Shown here piece after piece: positions 8,549-17,449 of a DNA stretch of 64,000 bases. The DNA is taken from positions 284,349-348,348 of the forward strand of contig NZ_NFJK01000001.1 of the NCBI RefSeq assembly GCF_002159845.1, given 5' to 3'. Made by a program: the position numbers and the translations under genes. Below the pieces are notes generated by a model. The model searched no databases. It was not told the origin of the DNA and saw only the letters and a list, made by a program, of their open reading frames with translations. The stretch is from Anaeromassilibacillus sp. An250 (GTDB lineage Bacteria > Bacillota > Clostridia > Oscillospirales > Acutalibacteraceae). Position 1 is the first letter of the stretch. Each line of letters opens with the position of its first letter.

Positions 8549-10291
8549 ATGCGATTCCCCTATCGATTTACTGGGAAAGGGTCCGCAGAGCAGCGCGTGG
8601 AGAAAAATCATGGGTTGACAAAACAACATATACAGTCTTTCGAGGCCTCGTGTTACGCTTTTCTTTATATTGTTGGCATACAATCCGTTCGTATTTTGAA
8701 GCGCTTGCGCCGCCGGACGCATCGTTTTTTCCTCCCAGCGACCAATTTGATAAAACGAGTCTATGCAAAAACCTTAGGGCGGCAGTTTGCCCGTTTGCGC
8801 AAGGAACTCCATTCGATTCGCGAAGGATTTACAATTGCGGGAAAACGCTTGCGCGACGCCAAACAGCAAAGCGTTGGGCAAGCTTTAAAGGAATCCGTCA
8901 AGGTTACCGGGAAAAGCTTTGTCCGGCATAAAAAATTCGTCTGCGGCATCTTAAACATCGCTGCCCCGCTTGGCGCCCTGGTACTGCTGATTTTCACCAT
9001 TCAATATTGGAATAGTCTGAACTACGGGTTGGTCCTGACCTATGATGGCCAGGAAATCGCCACCATCCAAGATGAAAACATTTTTGAGCAGGCTACCGAA
9101 ATGGTAAACCAGCGCATGATTCACGATGTGGAGGGTGAAGATACCCAAGTGGAGATCACTCCTTCGTTTAAGCTGTCTGTTGTAGACGAAAATCGCTATT
9201 CTGCAGCCAGCGCGGTCTGTGATCTGATTATTAAGCAATCTGATGGAATCATTGAAGAGGCAAGTGGCCTTTATGTTGACGGCGAGTTGATAGGGGCTGT
9301 AAAAAGCAGCGCGGACCTTCGGTATATTCTGCAAAACATTCTGAATGCCGCAAAAGAGGGCGATACGGACGCAGAGGCCGCCTTTGCGCAGAATGTGGAA
9401 ACCGTCAGTGGCTTATTCCCCACCAACAGCATTATGACCACAGAAGAGATGGAGAGCCTTTTGACCGGTACGGAAAAGGACGCTGTCCTTTACACTGTAA
9501 AAGCGGGCGATACCGCCACCTCGATTGCGCAGGATCACAATTTGACCTTGACGGAACTGGCCAGCATCAATCAGTTCAGCGACATAGATGTTCTTCACGA
9601 AGGCGACCTTCTGAATATTGAAATGGCTGTCCCGAAGCTCAGCGTTAATATTATGAAAAATCAGGAATATGACGTCGACATTCCTTATAAAACCATCACA
9701 CAGAAGGACGACAGCCAATATACGGATTATTCCAAGGTCATCACTGCAGGCGTCAACGGCCGGCAACACTGTGTGGACCAAGTCACTTATCTCAACGGCG
9801 TTGAAGTTAAACGTGAGAACCTGAGCACAACGGTGCTCGAAGAACCGGTGGATCAAGTGGTCGTCACTGGCACAAAGAAACGGCCCAAGACTGCGGAAGC
9901 GGGCGTCAGCACAGGCAGCATGATGTGGCCGGTACCCTCCCTGCATACGATTACCACAGGGTTTGAGTACCGCTGGGGCAGCTTCCACAGTGGGATCGAT
10001 ATTTCCGGCAGCAGCGCATATGGAAAAACCATTGTTGCCGCGGATGGCGGAACAGTCACAGCGGCTGGATACTCCGGGAGCTATGGACTGCGGGTTCAAA
10101 TTAACCATGGCAATGGTTTGCAAACCCTATATGGGCATTGCAGCAAGTTACTCGTTTCTCCGGGGCAGAAGGTCGCGAAAGGGCAGGCGATTGCTCTTGT
10201 GGGAAGTACGGGGAATTCCACAGGTCCACATTGCCACTTTGAAGTCTACAAAAATGGATCGCGTGTGAACCCATTCAATTATGTAAATTAA
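8549..10291 (+). CDS. Membrane-anchored M23 peptidoglycan endopeptidase with LysM and G5 domains
   Basis: About 580 residues. A strongly basic cytoplasmic region of some 130 residues precedes one membrane helix (LGALVLLIFTIQYW). An extracytoplasmic region follows, then LysM (YTVKAGDTATSIAQDHNLTL), a G5-like domain ending in VVTGTKKRP, and the C-terminal M23 LytM domain. Zinc/catalytic motifs are visible as HSGIDI, LYGHC and HCHFEV. It cuts peptide cross-links of the wall during growth or division. The start at 8549 is preferred because AAAGG sits 8 bp before it; ATG 8543 is only 2 bp from that site. The next genes, murA and a WalJ-like gene, also concern the wall. The long basic cytoplasmic head is unusual for the family. 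Confidence 0.9.
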   Translation: MRFPYRFTGKGSAEQRVEKNHGLTKQHIQSFEASCYAFLYIVGIQSVRILKRLRRRTHRFFLPATNLIKRVYAKTLGRQFARLRKELHSIREGFTIAGKRLRDAKQQSVGQALKESVKVTGKSFVRHKKFVCGILNIAAPLGALVLLIFTIQYWNSLNYGLVLTYDGQEIATIQDENIFEQATEMVNQRMIHDVEGEDTQVEITPSFKLSVVDENRYSAASAVCDLIIKQSDGIIEEASGLYVDGELIGAVKSSADLRYILQNILNAAKEGDTDAEAAFAQNVETVSGLFPTNSIMTTEEMESLLTGTEKDAVLYTVKAGDTATSIAQDHNLTLTELASINQFSDIDVLHEGDLLNIEMAVPKLSVNIMKNQEYDVDIPYKTITQKDDSQYTDYSKVITAGVNGRQHCVDQVTYLNGVEVKRENLSTTVLEEPVDQVVVTGTKKRPKTAEAGVSTGSMMWPVPSLHTITTGFEYRWGSFHSGIDISGSSAYGKTIVAADGGTVTAAGYSGSYGLRVQINHGNGLQTLYGHCSKLLVSPGQKVAKGQAIALVGSTGNSTGPHCHFEVYKNGSRVNPFNYVN

Positions 10292-10301
10292 AAAAAGAGA
10301 T

Positions 10302-10341
10302 GGCGTTCCTCCGAAAAAAGTCGGAGGGACGCCGTTTTTTT
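10302..10341 (+). terminator. Terminator of the M23 gene
   Basis: GGCGTTCCTCCGA and TCGGAGGGACGCC form a 13-bp stem with one G-T pair, followed by GTTTTTTT. Confidence 0.92.
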
Positions 10342-10712
10342 AGCTCTGGAAGGCTCTCAAAATGAATTCAGCCAAATAAATTATGTTAACCTCTGGATGC
10401 CTTCAATTTTTTGATACAACGAAAATCCGCTCTTTCTCCATTTTTTATTTACAATCACAAACTTTGCCAGAATCCCTGCCTTCCCTTGACTTTTATCGCT
10501 AGGTGTATTATGATCTTTAGAAGTAAAGGTGCTGTTCTTGCCCCTTTTGCTTTGTGATAATAGAAGAATTTTACTTTAAAAATTTATAAATATTAACAGC
10601 CTTCCTCAGCATTAATTCTGCTATTTCTGTAAAAGCTAGTGATGCTTTTCTTTTATATAGCGCTGGGAAAGGCGGCAAATGGGATCCATCTTCCTATGCC
10701 GTCAATAGACGT
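10342..10712. other. Intergenic region upstream of murA
   Basis: A/T-rich sequence with no credible ORF. It contains the promoter at 10486-10514, about 200 bp before the murA start, so the mRNA would have a long leader. No known riboswitch was recognised. Confidence 0.5.
10486..10514 (+). promoter_or_regulatory. Sigma-A promoter of murA
   Basis: TTGACT at 10486-10491, a 17-bp spacer and TATGAT at 10509-10514 form a near-consensus promoter in the gap before murA. Confidence 0.75.
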
Positions 10713-12026
10713 ATGTCGACTATGAGATTGGAGCGTGCCGCATTGGATAAATTTGTTATTACTGGTGGCAATCGGCTTACCGGAGAGGTAACGATCAGCG
10801 GTGCAAAAAATGCCGCTATTGCAATTATTCCTGCTGCAATTCTTTCGGATGGAGTATGCCGAATTGAAAATATCCCGAACATCACGGATGTGAGTTCGAT
10901 CACCCGCATTCTATATGATATGGGCGCACAAGTCCGTACAATTGATAAGTCTACCCTTGAAATCGACCCCCGTAAAATTCACACCTGCGTAGCGTCTTAT
11001 GAGCTTGCCAAGCACATCCGTGGATCGTATTATCTGCTTGGTGCCCTTTTGGGACGCTTTTCTCACGCGGTCGTAACCATGCCTGGTGGGTGCGATTTCG
11101 GTGTCCGCCCGATTGACCAGCACCTCAAGGGTTTTGCTGCTTTGGGCGCTTCCTATAAACTCGACGGCGGTATGGTGGACGTCCGTGCAGAACAGCTGAA
11201 GGGCAGCCACATTTATCTCGACGTGGTCTCCGTGGGTGCGACCGTCAATATCATTTTGGCGGCGGTGCGCGCGAAGGGCATGACAGTAATCGAAAACGCC
11301 GCCAAAGAGCCACATATTGTTGATTTAGCCAACTTTTTGAATTCGATGGGCGCGGACATCCGAGGCGCAGGTACGGATGTTATCAAAATCTATGGCGTAG
11401 AGCATTTGAATGGGACCACCTATTCCATCATTCCCGACCAAATCGAGGCGGGAACGTATATGGTTGCCGCAGCTGCAACGAGTGGGGATGTCTTAATTAA
11501 AAACGTCATCCCCAAGCATCTGGAATCCATCACGGCGAAGTTGGAAGAGATGGGCGTCGAGGTGACCGAATATGACGATTCTATCCGCGTGCGACGGGAA
11601 GGCCCGCTCAATAAATGCAATATTAAGACCATGCCACACCCAGGCTTCCCTACCGATATGCAGCCACAAATCGCGGTTTTGCTCTCAATTGCCAATGGGA
11701 CCAGCATCATCAACGAAAGCGTTTGGGATAACCGCTTCCGTTATATTGAAGAACTCAAGCGGATGGGCGCGCAAATTTCCGTTGATGGACGTTTGGCAGT
11801 GATCGAAGGGGTTGACCATCTTTCCGCCGCACCGGTAAAAGCGACCGATCTCCGCGCAGGCGCCGCCATGATCATTGCTGCATTGTGTGCCCAGGGGACT
11901 TCTGAAGTAGAGGATATCCAGCACATCGAGCGTGGTTATGAAAATATTGAGGAAAAATTCCGCAATCTCGGTGCGGATATCAATCGGGTGCATATAGCAG
12001 AACCGGTGATCGCACGGGCGATTTAA
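10713..12026 (+). CDS. murA: UDP-N-acetylglucosamine 1-carboxyvinyltransferase
   Basis: A 437-residue enolpyruvyl transferase, the usual length. It transfers enolpyruvate from PEP to UDP-GlcNAc, the first committed step of peptidoglycan synthesis, in the cytoplasm. The N-terminal GAKNAAI motif carries the substrate-contacting lysine. The active-site loop PGGCDFGVRP keeps the catalytic cysteine (Cys127), so fosfomycin sensitivity would be expected. The start is not certain: ATG at 10713 and 10722 both lack a strong ribosome-binding site. The wall-linked WalJ-like gene follows after 60 bp. Confidence 0.95.
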   Translation: MSTMRLERAALDKFVITGGNRLTGEVTISGAKNAAIAIIPAAILSDGVCRIENIPNITDVSSITRILYDMGAQVRTIDKSTLEIDPRKIHTCVASYELAKHIRGSYYLLGALLGRFSHAVVTMPGGCDFGVRPIDQHLKGFAALGASYKLDGGMVDVRAEQLKGSHIYLDVVSVGATVNIILAAVRAKGMTVIENAAKEPHIVDLANFLNSMGADIRGAGTDVIKIYGVEHLNGTTYSIIPDQIEAGTYMVAAAATSGDVLIKNVIPKHLESITAKLEEMGVEVTEYDDSIRVRREGPLNKCNIKTMPHPGFPTDMQPQIAVLLSIANGTSIINESVWDNRFRYIEELKRMGAQISVDGRLAVIEGVDHLSAAPVKATDLRAGAAMIIAALCAQGTSEVEDIQHIERGYENIEEKFRNLGADINRVHIAEPVIARAI

Positions 12027-12039
12027 ACAGAACCTGGAA

Positions 12040-12070
12040 GGCGGTCCGCAAACGCGGGCCGTCCATTTTG
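12040..12070 (+). terminator. Weak terminator after murA
   Basis: GGCGGTCCGC and GCGGGCCGTCC can pair with G-T wobbles around AAAC, followed by ATTTTG. It overlaps the leader of the next gene, so read-through is likely. Confidence 0.45.
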
Positions 12071-12086
12071 TGTTGAAAAAGGTGGG

Positions 12087-12890
12087 GTGCAACCCTTGGC
12101 GAGATTTTGTCCGCTTTTTAGCGGAAGCAGCGGAAATTCGTATTACATAGGGTCTTCTCACGCGGGGATTTTGATCGATGCAGGACGTTCTGCAAAGCAG
12201 ATGGTACAAATGTTGGATACCTGCGGGCTGGAACCCAAGGCCGTCCAGGCCATCTTTATCACCCATGAGCATTCCGATCATATCAAAGGATTGCGTGTAT
12301 TTGCATCCCGTTTTCATATTCCTGTATACGCTTCTGCTGGAACACTTTCGGCCCTGTTGCAGATGGGATGTCTGGAGGGGGATTTCCCTGTTGAGGAAAT
12401 TTCTCCGGACGGCGTTATGTGCGCCGGTATGTTGATCCAGCCCTTCCGTACGCCGCACGACAGCGCAGAAAGCGTTGGATACCGGGTATTTACCGCAGAT
12501 GGACGCAGCGCGGCCGTCTCGACGGATCTGGGCTATATGACGGATACCGTGCGGGCAGCGTTATGTGGAGCCGATTTGGTTGCCATTGAGTCGAACCACG
12601 ATATTGGCATGCTGCAAAATGGACCTTATCCCTATCCTCTGAAACGGCGGATTTTGTCGCGAACCGGACATTTGAGCAACCTTGCCTGCGCTGATGAGTT
12701 GTATAGCCTTGCTGAACGCGGGACAACCCGTTTTGTTTTGGCACATTTAAGCGCAGAAAATAATACGCCGGAACTTGCTTATCAGACGTCCGTCTGTTCC
12801 CTCTCCCTCTGTGGGATGAAAGAAGGAACGGATTATACGCTCTATGTAGCGCCACGTGAAAATAGCACGGGGAAAACCATTCTTTTTTGA
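12087..12890 (+). CDS. MBL-fold metallo-hydrolase, WalJ/YycJ-like
   Basis: A 267-residue metallo-beta-lactamase-fold protein. The N-terminal FSGSSGNSYYIGS segment and metal motif THEHSDHIKGL are typical of the YycJ/WalJ group, which is thought to be a nuclease-type hydrolase linked to cell-wall and DNA-replication coordination. A later Asp-containing strand (AVSTDLGYM) and HLS near the C-terminus complete the metal site. The start is GTG 12087, after GGTGGG. In many Firmicutes this gene lies beside walKR; here no WalRK genes are near, but an M23 peptidase and murA are. The next gene, rlmH, starts 8 bp after its stop, as in several Firmicutes. Confidence 0.88.
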   Translation: MQPLARFCPLFSGSSGNSYYIGSSHAGILIDAGRSAKQMVQMLDTCGLEPKAVQAIFITHEHSDHIKGLRVFASRFHIPVYASAGTLSALLQMGCLEGDFPVEEISPDGVMCAGMLIQPFRTPHDSAESVGYRVFTADGRSAAVSTDLGYMTDTVRAALCGADLVAIESNHDIGMLQNGPYPYPLKRRILSRTGHLSNLACADELYSLAERGTTRFVLAHLSAENNTPELAYQTSVCSLSLCGMKEGTDYTLYVAPRENSTGKTILF

Positions 12891-12897
12891 GGGATCT

Positions 12898-13377
12898 ATG
12901 CTCAATATTCAACTGCTTTGTATCGGAAAATTGAAAGAATCCTATTGGCGGGAGGCTTGTGCAGAGTATGCAAAAAGGCTTTCCGCTTTTTGCCGTTTTT
13001 CCATTATCGAGTTGCCAGAAAGCCGCCTTCCAGAGACGCCCTCCCCTGCGCAGGTCACAGCAGCCCTTCAAACCGAAGGGGAAAAAATTTTAGCCGCTGT
13101 GGGAAACGCCCCGCTTATCGCGCTTTGTATTGAAGGGAAGGCCCTTTCTTCGGAAGCGCTCTCCCTTAAAATCGATTCCATGGCTGTAAACGGAGCCAGT
13201 AAGCTCTGTTTTGTCATTGGAAGTTCGTTTGGGTTGAGCGATTCTGTAAAATGTGCGGCCAATTTGCGCTTATCTATGTCGCCCATGACCTTCCCGCATC
13301 AGTTGGCGCGTGTGATGCTCTGCGAACAGATTTATCGCGCTTTCCAGATTTTAAACCATGGGAAATACCATAAATAA
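12898..13377 (+). CDS. rlmH: 23S rRNA (pseudouridine1915-N3)-methyltransferase RlmH
   Basis: A 159-residue SPOUT methyltransferase of the usual length. The N-terminal MLNIQLLCIGKLKE and the C-terminal knot region are conserved, with FVIGSSFGLSD, the SMTFPHQLARV-type segment (here SPMTFPHQLARV) and the closing NHGKYHK. It methylates pseudouridine 1915 in helix 69 of 23S rRNA. The start at 12898 lies 8 bp past the WalJ-like gene behind GAGGGA. Confidence 0.95.
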   Translation: MLNIQLLCIGKLKESYWREACAEYAKRLSAFCRFSIIELPESRLPETPSPAQVTAALQTEGEKILAAVGNAPLIALCIEGKALSSEALSLKIDSMAVNGASKLCFVIGSSFGLSDSVKCAANLRLSMSPMTFPHQLARVMLCEQIYRAFQILNHGKYHK

Positions 13378-13483
13378 TTCCGGTTTGGCAGAAGTATGCT
13401 TTTGGGGAGGTTCTGGCCCGGCTCCATGTGATCTGCATCTTCACTTTCAGACGGTCTTTCCTGTGACGGCTATTTATAAAAGG

Positions 13484-13538
13484 AAGCCTTTGCCATTTCC
13501 TGCTTCTATTGGGGGAATGGGCAAAGGCTTTCTTTTTT
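13484..13538 (+). terminator. Terminator between rlmH and the feoB 3' part
   Basis: AAGCCTTTGCC at 13484-13494 pairs with GGCAAAGGCTT at 13520-13530, followed by TCTTTTTT. It terminates the plus-strand rlmH transcript and faces the convergent feoB 3' end. Confidence 0.8.
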
Positions 13539-13548
13539 AATTTTTCTA

Positions 13549-14280
13549 TTATGCCAAGCCAAGCATGCGCGCAGTTGTCGCCACTAAGAAACAAATCAAC
13601 ATCCCAATACCTGCTGGGACGGCAAAGGAAATGGCCGTCCATTTTAGGCTTTTTGTCTCCTTTCCAATAGTCATACAGGTCGTAGAACAGGGCCAGTGCA
13701 TCAGCGAGAACAAAATGGTGCACACTGCGGTTAACCACGTCCATCCATTGTCGACCAAAAGCGCGTGCAATTGCGTGAGGTCACTGATATCTATGAGGCT
13801 CCCTGTCGCCATGTATGTCATAATAATAATGGGTACAACAATTTCATTAGCTGGGAACCCAAGAATAAATGCGAACAGGATCACCCCATCCAGTCCCAGA
13901 AGCTGTGCAAAGGGATCTAGGAAGGCGGCACAATACGCCAACAAACTTGCATTGCCATATGGAATGTTTGCCAGTAACCAGATCAGCAACCCGGCGGGGG
14001 CTGCTACTACCGCCGCCCTGCCTAAGACAAACAAGGTCCGGTCGAAAATCGAGCGGACAATCACCTTCCCGATTTGCGGCCGGCGGTACGGCGGGAGTTC
14101 CAATGTAAACGAGGAAGGGATGCCTTTCAGAATAGTCGCAGATAGCAAGCGTGAAACCAAAAAGGTCATCCCGATTCCCAATACAATCACACCCATCAGG
14201 AGCAGGGTGGAAAGCACAGAACCACCTATTCCGGCTGTGCCAATAAAGAACATGGAGATGATTGCAATAATAGTAGGAAA
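13549..14280 (-). pseudogene. feoB: feoB, 3' part (severed from its 5' part by a 4.8-kb element)
   Basis: On the minus strand, from the TTT core at 14280-14278, the frame reads F-PTIIAIISMFFIG and continues for about 243 residues. It has several membrane helices and the FeoB gate-type segments (LELPPYRRPQIG, FPANEIVVPIIIM, FSLMHWPCSTTCMTI). It lacks a start and the G domain. Upstream codons (CRLSGGA) belong to the inserted element. Joined to the piece ending at 19113-19115, the protein reads VPCNGR-FPTIIAIISMFF without a gap, which is the expected FeoB sequence. Confidence 0.92.
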
Positions 14281-14297
14281 TGCACCACCAGACAAAC
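14264..14297. other. Element attachment junction (recombinase-side end)
   Basis: On the minus strand GTTTGTCTGGTGGTGCA (element) is followed by the TTT core and CCTACTATTATTG (feoB). The junction is 52 bp past the recombinase stop codon, as expected for a serine integrase located beside its own site. Confidence 0.85.
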
Positions 14298-14332
14298 GGC
14301 AAACTTTCGCTAAACAACGTATGGAATGTGTT

Positions 14333-15979
14333 TTATAGGGATTCTGTCCCATTGGATGCAAGGTCTAAAAACACATGCAAGTTTTTGCCGTCCCACACAA
14401 TCCTCTGCACTAGCAAATGAATCAAGCTGCGTTTTTCCTGCACAGACAGCGAACGCAACAGACCTTTCAGGTCGGACAGGCTGCCTGCCAATCGTTCGAT
14501 CTCTAAATGTAAGCCCGTGATGGAGTTGCGCTTCATTTGTAGCTGCTCGCGTTCCTGCAATAAGCTGGACCGTTCTTGCTCCAAAGCCTCTATCCGGTTG
14601 TTGACATGCTGTATGAATGCGGCGCCAACACCATCTTGTGAAAGCGTATGTACCAGATGGCTAATTGCATCGTCACACCTGTGGAGCTTTGTTTCAATAC
14701 AAGCTGGAGGGTCCTCCCGTGTTTGCTTTTGTAAGTCCCTTTTCAGAGCTTCCAGCAACTTATAAATTCCTGGGCTTTCCTCCGCGAGATTCACCAGATA
14801 TGCAAATACCATAGCATCTGCCTGTGAGCCGCTGATGTTTTGACAATCGCACAAGCAGACGCCACCGCGCAACTTATTGCCGCATATATAATCGAATTCA
14901 CCGCCGGCCGTCCCTGGGTGGGAGCGCCTTTTGGCAAACATCCGGCTGCCACACTTGCCGCAAATAATCCTCCCAGACAGCAGAGAAGATTCATTATGTA
15001 TGTTTGCGGGCTTTTTCCCAGTTGGAATGCTGTCCTGTAGGATGCCCTGGACCGCGACCCACTTTTTCCCTGGAATTTTCCCTCTATGCCGCCCTATCGC
15101 GACGATCCATTGATCCATAGATTGGCGTGGCGCATGTTTCTTTTTGTAATCACGCTTGTTATAGGCAAGCAACCCATATCTGCCCTTACAGTCTTTTTCT
15201 TCAAAACAGACATTTGCATGTTGTGCGGTAAAGTAGCTGAAAGCCTCTTTATCCGCAATGCAATAGACAGGATTGTGCAAGATTTCTTTGATTCCGAGGA
15301 GGGAATACCACGTCCCGTTGCGGGATTGGATTCCTTGCCGGATCAAGTATTTGCTCACGCCGGTTAGACTATGTAACTCCAAATACTTTTCAAAGATCGT
15401 TCCCACAACCTGCAACTCGTCAGGAGATTCTTTCAACCTACAAGAGATCTTGATCTTCCCATCTACAAGCATCTCCTGCTGTTTTTCAGAGCGGTAGCCT
15501 GTTGGAGGCGTCCCTCCCAACCAGCGCCCTGTGCGGGCCAACATGCACATATTATCCCGCACACGCTCTGCAATGGTCTCACGCTCCAACTGTGCAAACA
15601 CAGAGGCAATATACATCATTGCTTTCCCCATTGGCTTTGATGTATCAAATTCCTCCTTGATGCAGATAAAGGAAATATTTCGATCGTTTAGTTCCTCTAT
15701 AAGCGCAGAGAAATCGCTGACACTACGGCTAATCCGGTCGAGCCGGTAACAAACGATATAATCGGGTTTCCTTTCCCGAATATCCTGCAACATGCGTTGG
15801 AATTGCGGCCGAATGGTATCTTTCGCGGAAAAGCCCTCATCCTCATAGATTGTTATGGCATCTTCAACCACATCTGGAAATTTAGATCTAATATATTGTT
15901 TGCACATTTCAATTTGGTTTTCGACGCTTTCCCCTTTGCCTGTATAGACGGATTTGCGGCTATAGATGAAAAAACGCAA
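14333..15979 (-). CDS. Large serine recombinase (element integrase)
   Basis: A 548-residue large serine recombinase. The resolvase-like catalytic domain opens MRFFIYSRKS with nucleophile Ser7 and contains YRLDRISRS and the long-helix segment QLERETIAERV. The recombinase domain follows with GGTPPTGYR. A zinc ribbon has cysteines at about 340, 343, 366 and 375, and the C-terminal half is coiled-coil. This layout mediates site-specific integration and, with a directionality factor, excision. The start codon is TTG at 15979 behind GGGTGAG. The gene lies 52 bp from the attachment site and in the same direction as feoB. Confidence 0.93.
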   Translation of the reverse strand: MRFFIYSRKSVYTGKGESVENQIEMCKQYIRSKFPDVVEDAITIYEDEGFSAKDTIRPQFQRMLQDIRERKPDYIVCYRLDRISRSVSDFSALIEELNDRNISFICIKEEFDTSKPMGKAMMYIASVFAQLERETIAERVRDNMCMLARTGRWLGGTPPTGYRSEKQQEMLVDGKIKISCRLKESPDELQVVGTIFEKYLELHSLTGVSKYLIRQGIQSRNGTWYSLLGIKEILHNPVYCIADKEAFSYFTAQHANVCFEEKDCKGRYGLLAYNKRDYKKKHAPRQSMDQWIVAIGRHRGKIPGKKWVAVQGILQDSIPTGKKPANIHNESSLLSGRIICGKCGSRMFAKRRSHPGTAGGEFDYICGNKLRGGVCLCDCQNISGSQADAMVFAYLVNLAEESPGIYKLLEALKRDLQKQTREDPPACIETKLHRCDDAISHLVHTLSQDGVGAAFIQHVNNRIEALEQERSSLLQEREQLQMKRNSITGLHLEIERLAGSLSDLKGLLRSLSVQEKRSLIHLLVQRIVWDGKNLHVFLDLASNGTESL

Positions 15980-16184
15980 ACACTCACCCCCACAAGCTTA
16001 TCGGACAAAGGCACTTGCATATCGGTCCCTCTAAGCTCTCTTTCTCCCTCAATCCCCTCCCTATCCCTGTAATTTCTCCTTCCCTATTTATATCCGCCCC
16101 TTTCCAGCTTGATGCCTATTCATGGGGCCTTAACCCGTATAGAAACTGCACGTTCCAATGCAAACCGAAGGGCCTAATTAAGAA

Positions 16185-16224
16185 AAAACGCGCTTACAGG
16201 TTCAATACCTGTAAGCGCGTTTTT
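16185..16224 (-). terminator. Terminator after the malic enzyme gene
   Basis: ACGCGCTTACAGG at 16188-16200 and CCTGTAAGCGCGT at 16208-16220 form a perfect 13-bp stem with T-runs on both sides. It ends the ldh-malic enzyme transcript before the recombinase gene. Confidence 0.92.
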
Positions 16225-16253
16225 ATGGATAAAACAATCTTTTTCTAATGCCA

Positions 16254-17426
16254 TTAAATACGGGCTACGCCGGATGCACGAGCCGCTTCTGCGACTGCTT
16301 TTGCAACTGCTTTGCCAACATTCCGATCCAGCGCGCTGGGGATGATGTAATCCGGGGACAGCTTGTCGTCGGTTACAAAAGACGCGATTGCTTTCGCTGC
16401 CGCAATCTTCATCTCATCGTTAATGTCGCTCGCACGTACGTCCAAAGCGCCACGGAAAATGCCCGGGAAAGCCAAGACGTTGTTGATCTGGTTCGGGAAG
16501 TCGCTGCGTCCAGTACCCACCACAGCAGCGCCAGCCTCTTTTGCCAAATCGGGCATAATTTCGGGCACCGGGTTGGCCATCGGGAACAGGATGGGGTTGG
16601 GCGCCATAGACTTGACCATCTCCGGGGTCACGCAGCCAGGAGCGGATACACCGATAAACACATCGGCGCCTTTGAGGACTTCCGCCAAAGTCCCTTTGCG
16701 GCACTCTTTGTTGGTAATGGCAGCCATCTCTTCTTTTTCAGGATTCAGATTCTCGCGGCCCTGATAGATAGCGCCGTGACGGTCACAGAGGACAACGTCC
16801 TTCAGGCCCATTGCAATGAGCAGGCGGATAATTGCGATACCCGCAGCACCCGCTCCACTGGTAACCACGCGGATTTCATCAATCTTTTTGCCAGTCAGCT
16901 TCAAAGCGTTGAGCATAGCGGCCAGTGTGACTACAGCTGTGCCATGCTGGTCATCGTGGAAAATCGGAATGTCGCAGCATTCCTTAAGTCTCCGCTCAAT
17001 CTCAAAGCAGCGAGGTGCAGAAATATCCTCCAGGTTAATACCGCCAAAACTGCCAGCCAGCAGGCGGACTGTATTGACAATATCGTCAACTTCCTTGGAG
17101 CGGACGCACAGCGGAATGGCATCCACATCGCCAAAGGCCTTGAACAGCGCGCATTTACCTTCCATAACCGGCATGCCGGCTTCCGGGCCAATGTCGCCCA
17201 AGCCCAAAACAGCAGTACCATCGGTGACCACCGCTACCAGGTTCGAACGGCGGGTCAGCTCATAGCTCATGTTAACATCTTTCTGAATTTCCAGGCAAGG
17301 CTGGGCAACGCCCGGGGTATAAGCCAAGGAGAGATCGTCACGCGTTTCCAGGGGAGCACGGCAGATCACCTCAATCTTACCTTTCCATTCCTTATGCTTT
17401 TTGAGAGATTCAGCAGCGTAATCCAT
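16254..17426 (-). CDS. Malic enzyme (malate to pyruvate + CO2)
   Basis: A 390-residue short-form bacterial malic enzyme. The N-terminal domain contains LAYTPGVAQPC and VTDGTAVLGLGDIGP. The metal/substrate segment is FHDDQHGTA. The Rossmann domain has VTSGAGAAGIAI and later LFPMANPVPEI. It oxidatively decarboxylates malate; whether it uses NAD or NADP cannot be decided by eye. Two starts are possible: ATG 17426 with AAAGGA about 10 bp upstream, and ATG 17450, which overlaps the stop of the upstream dehydrogenase gene by one base (TAATG). It forms one operon with that gene and is cargo of the element in feoB. Confidence 0.92.
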   Translation of the reverse strand: MDYAAESLKKHKEWKGKIEVICRAPLETRDDLSLAYTPGVAQPCLEIQKDVNMSYELTRRSNLVAVVTDGTAVLGLGDIGPEAGMPVMEGKCALFKAFGDVDAIPLCVRSKEVDDIVNTVRLLAGSFGGINLEDISAPRCFEIERRLKECCDIPIFHDDQHGTAVVTLAAMLNALKLTGKKIDEIRVVTSGAGAAGIAIIRLLIAMGLKDVVLCDRHGAIYQGRENLNPEKEEMAAITNKECRKGTLAEVLKGADVFIGVSAPGCVTPEMVKSMAPNPILFPMANPVPEIMPDLAKEAGAAVVGTGRSDFPNQINNVLAFPGIFRGALDVRASDINDEMKIAAAKAIASFVTDDKLSPDYIIPSALDRNVGKAVAKAVAEAARASGVARI

Positions 17427-17449
17427 TGTTTTCCAATCCTTTCCAATCA

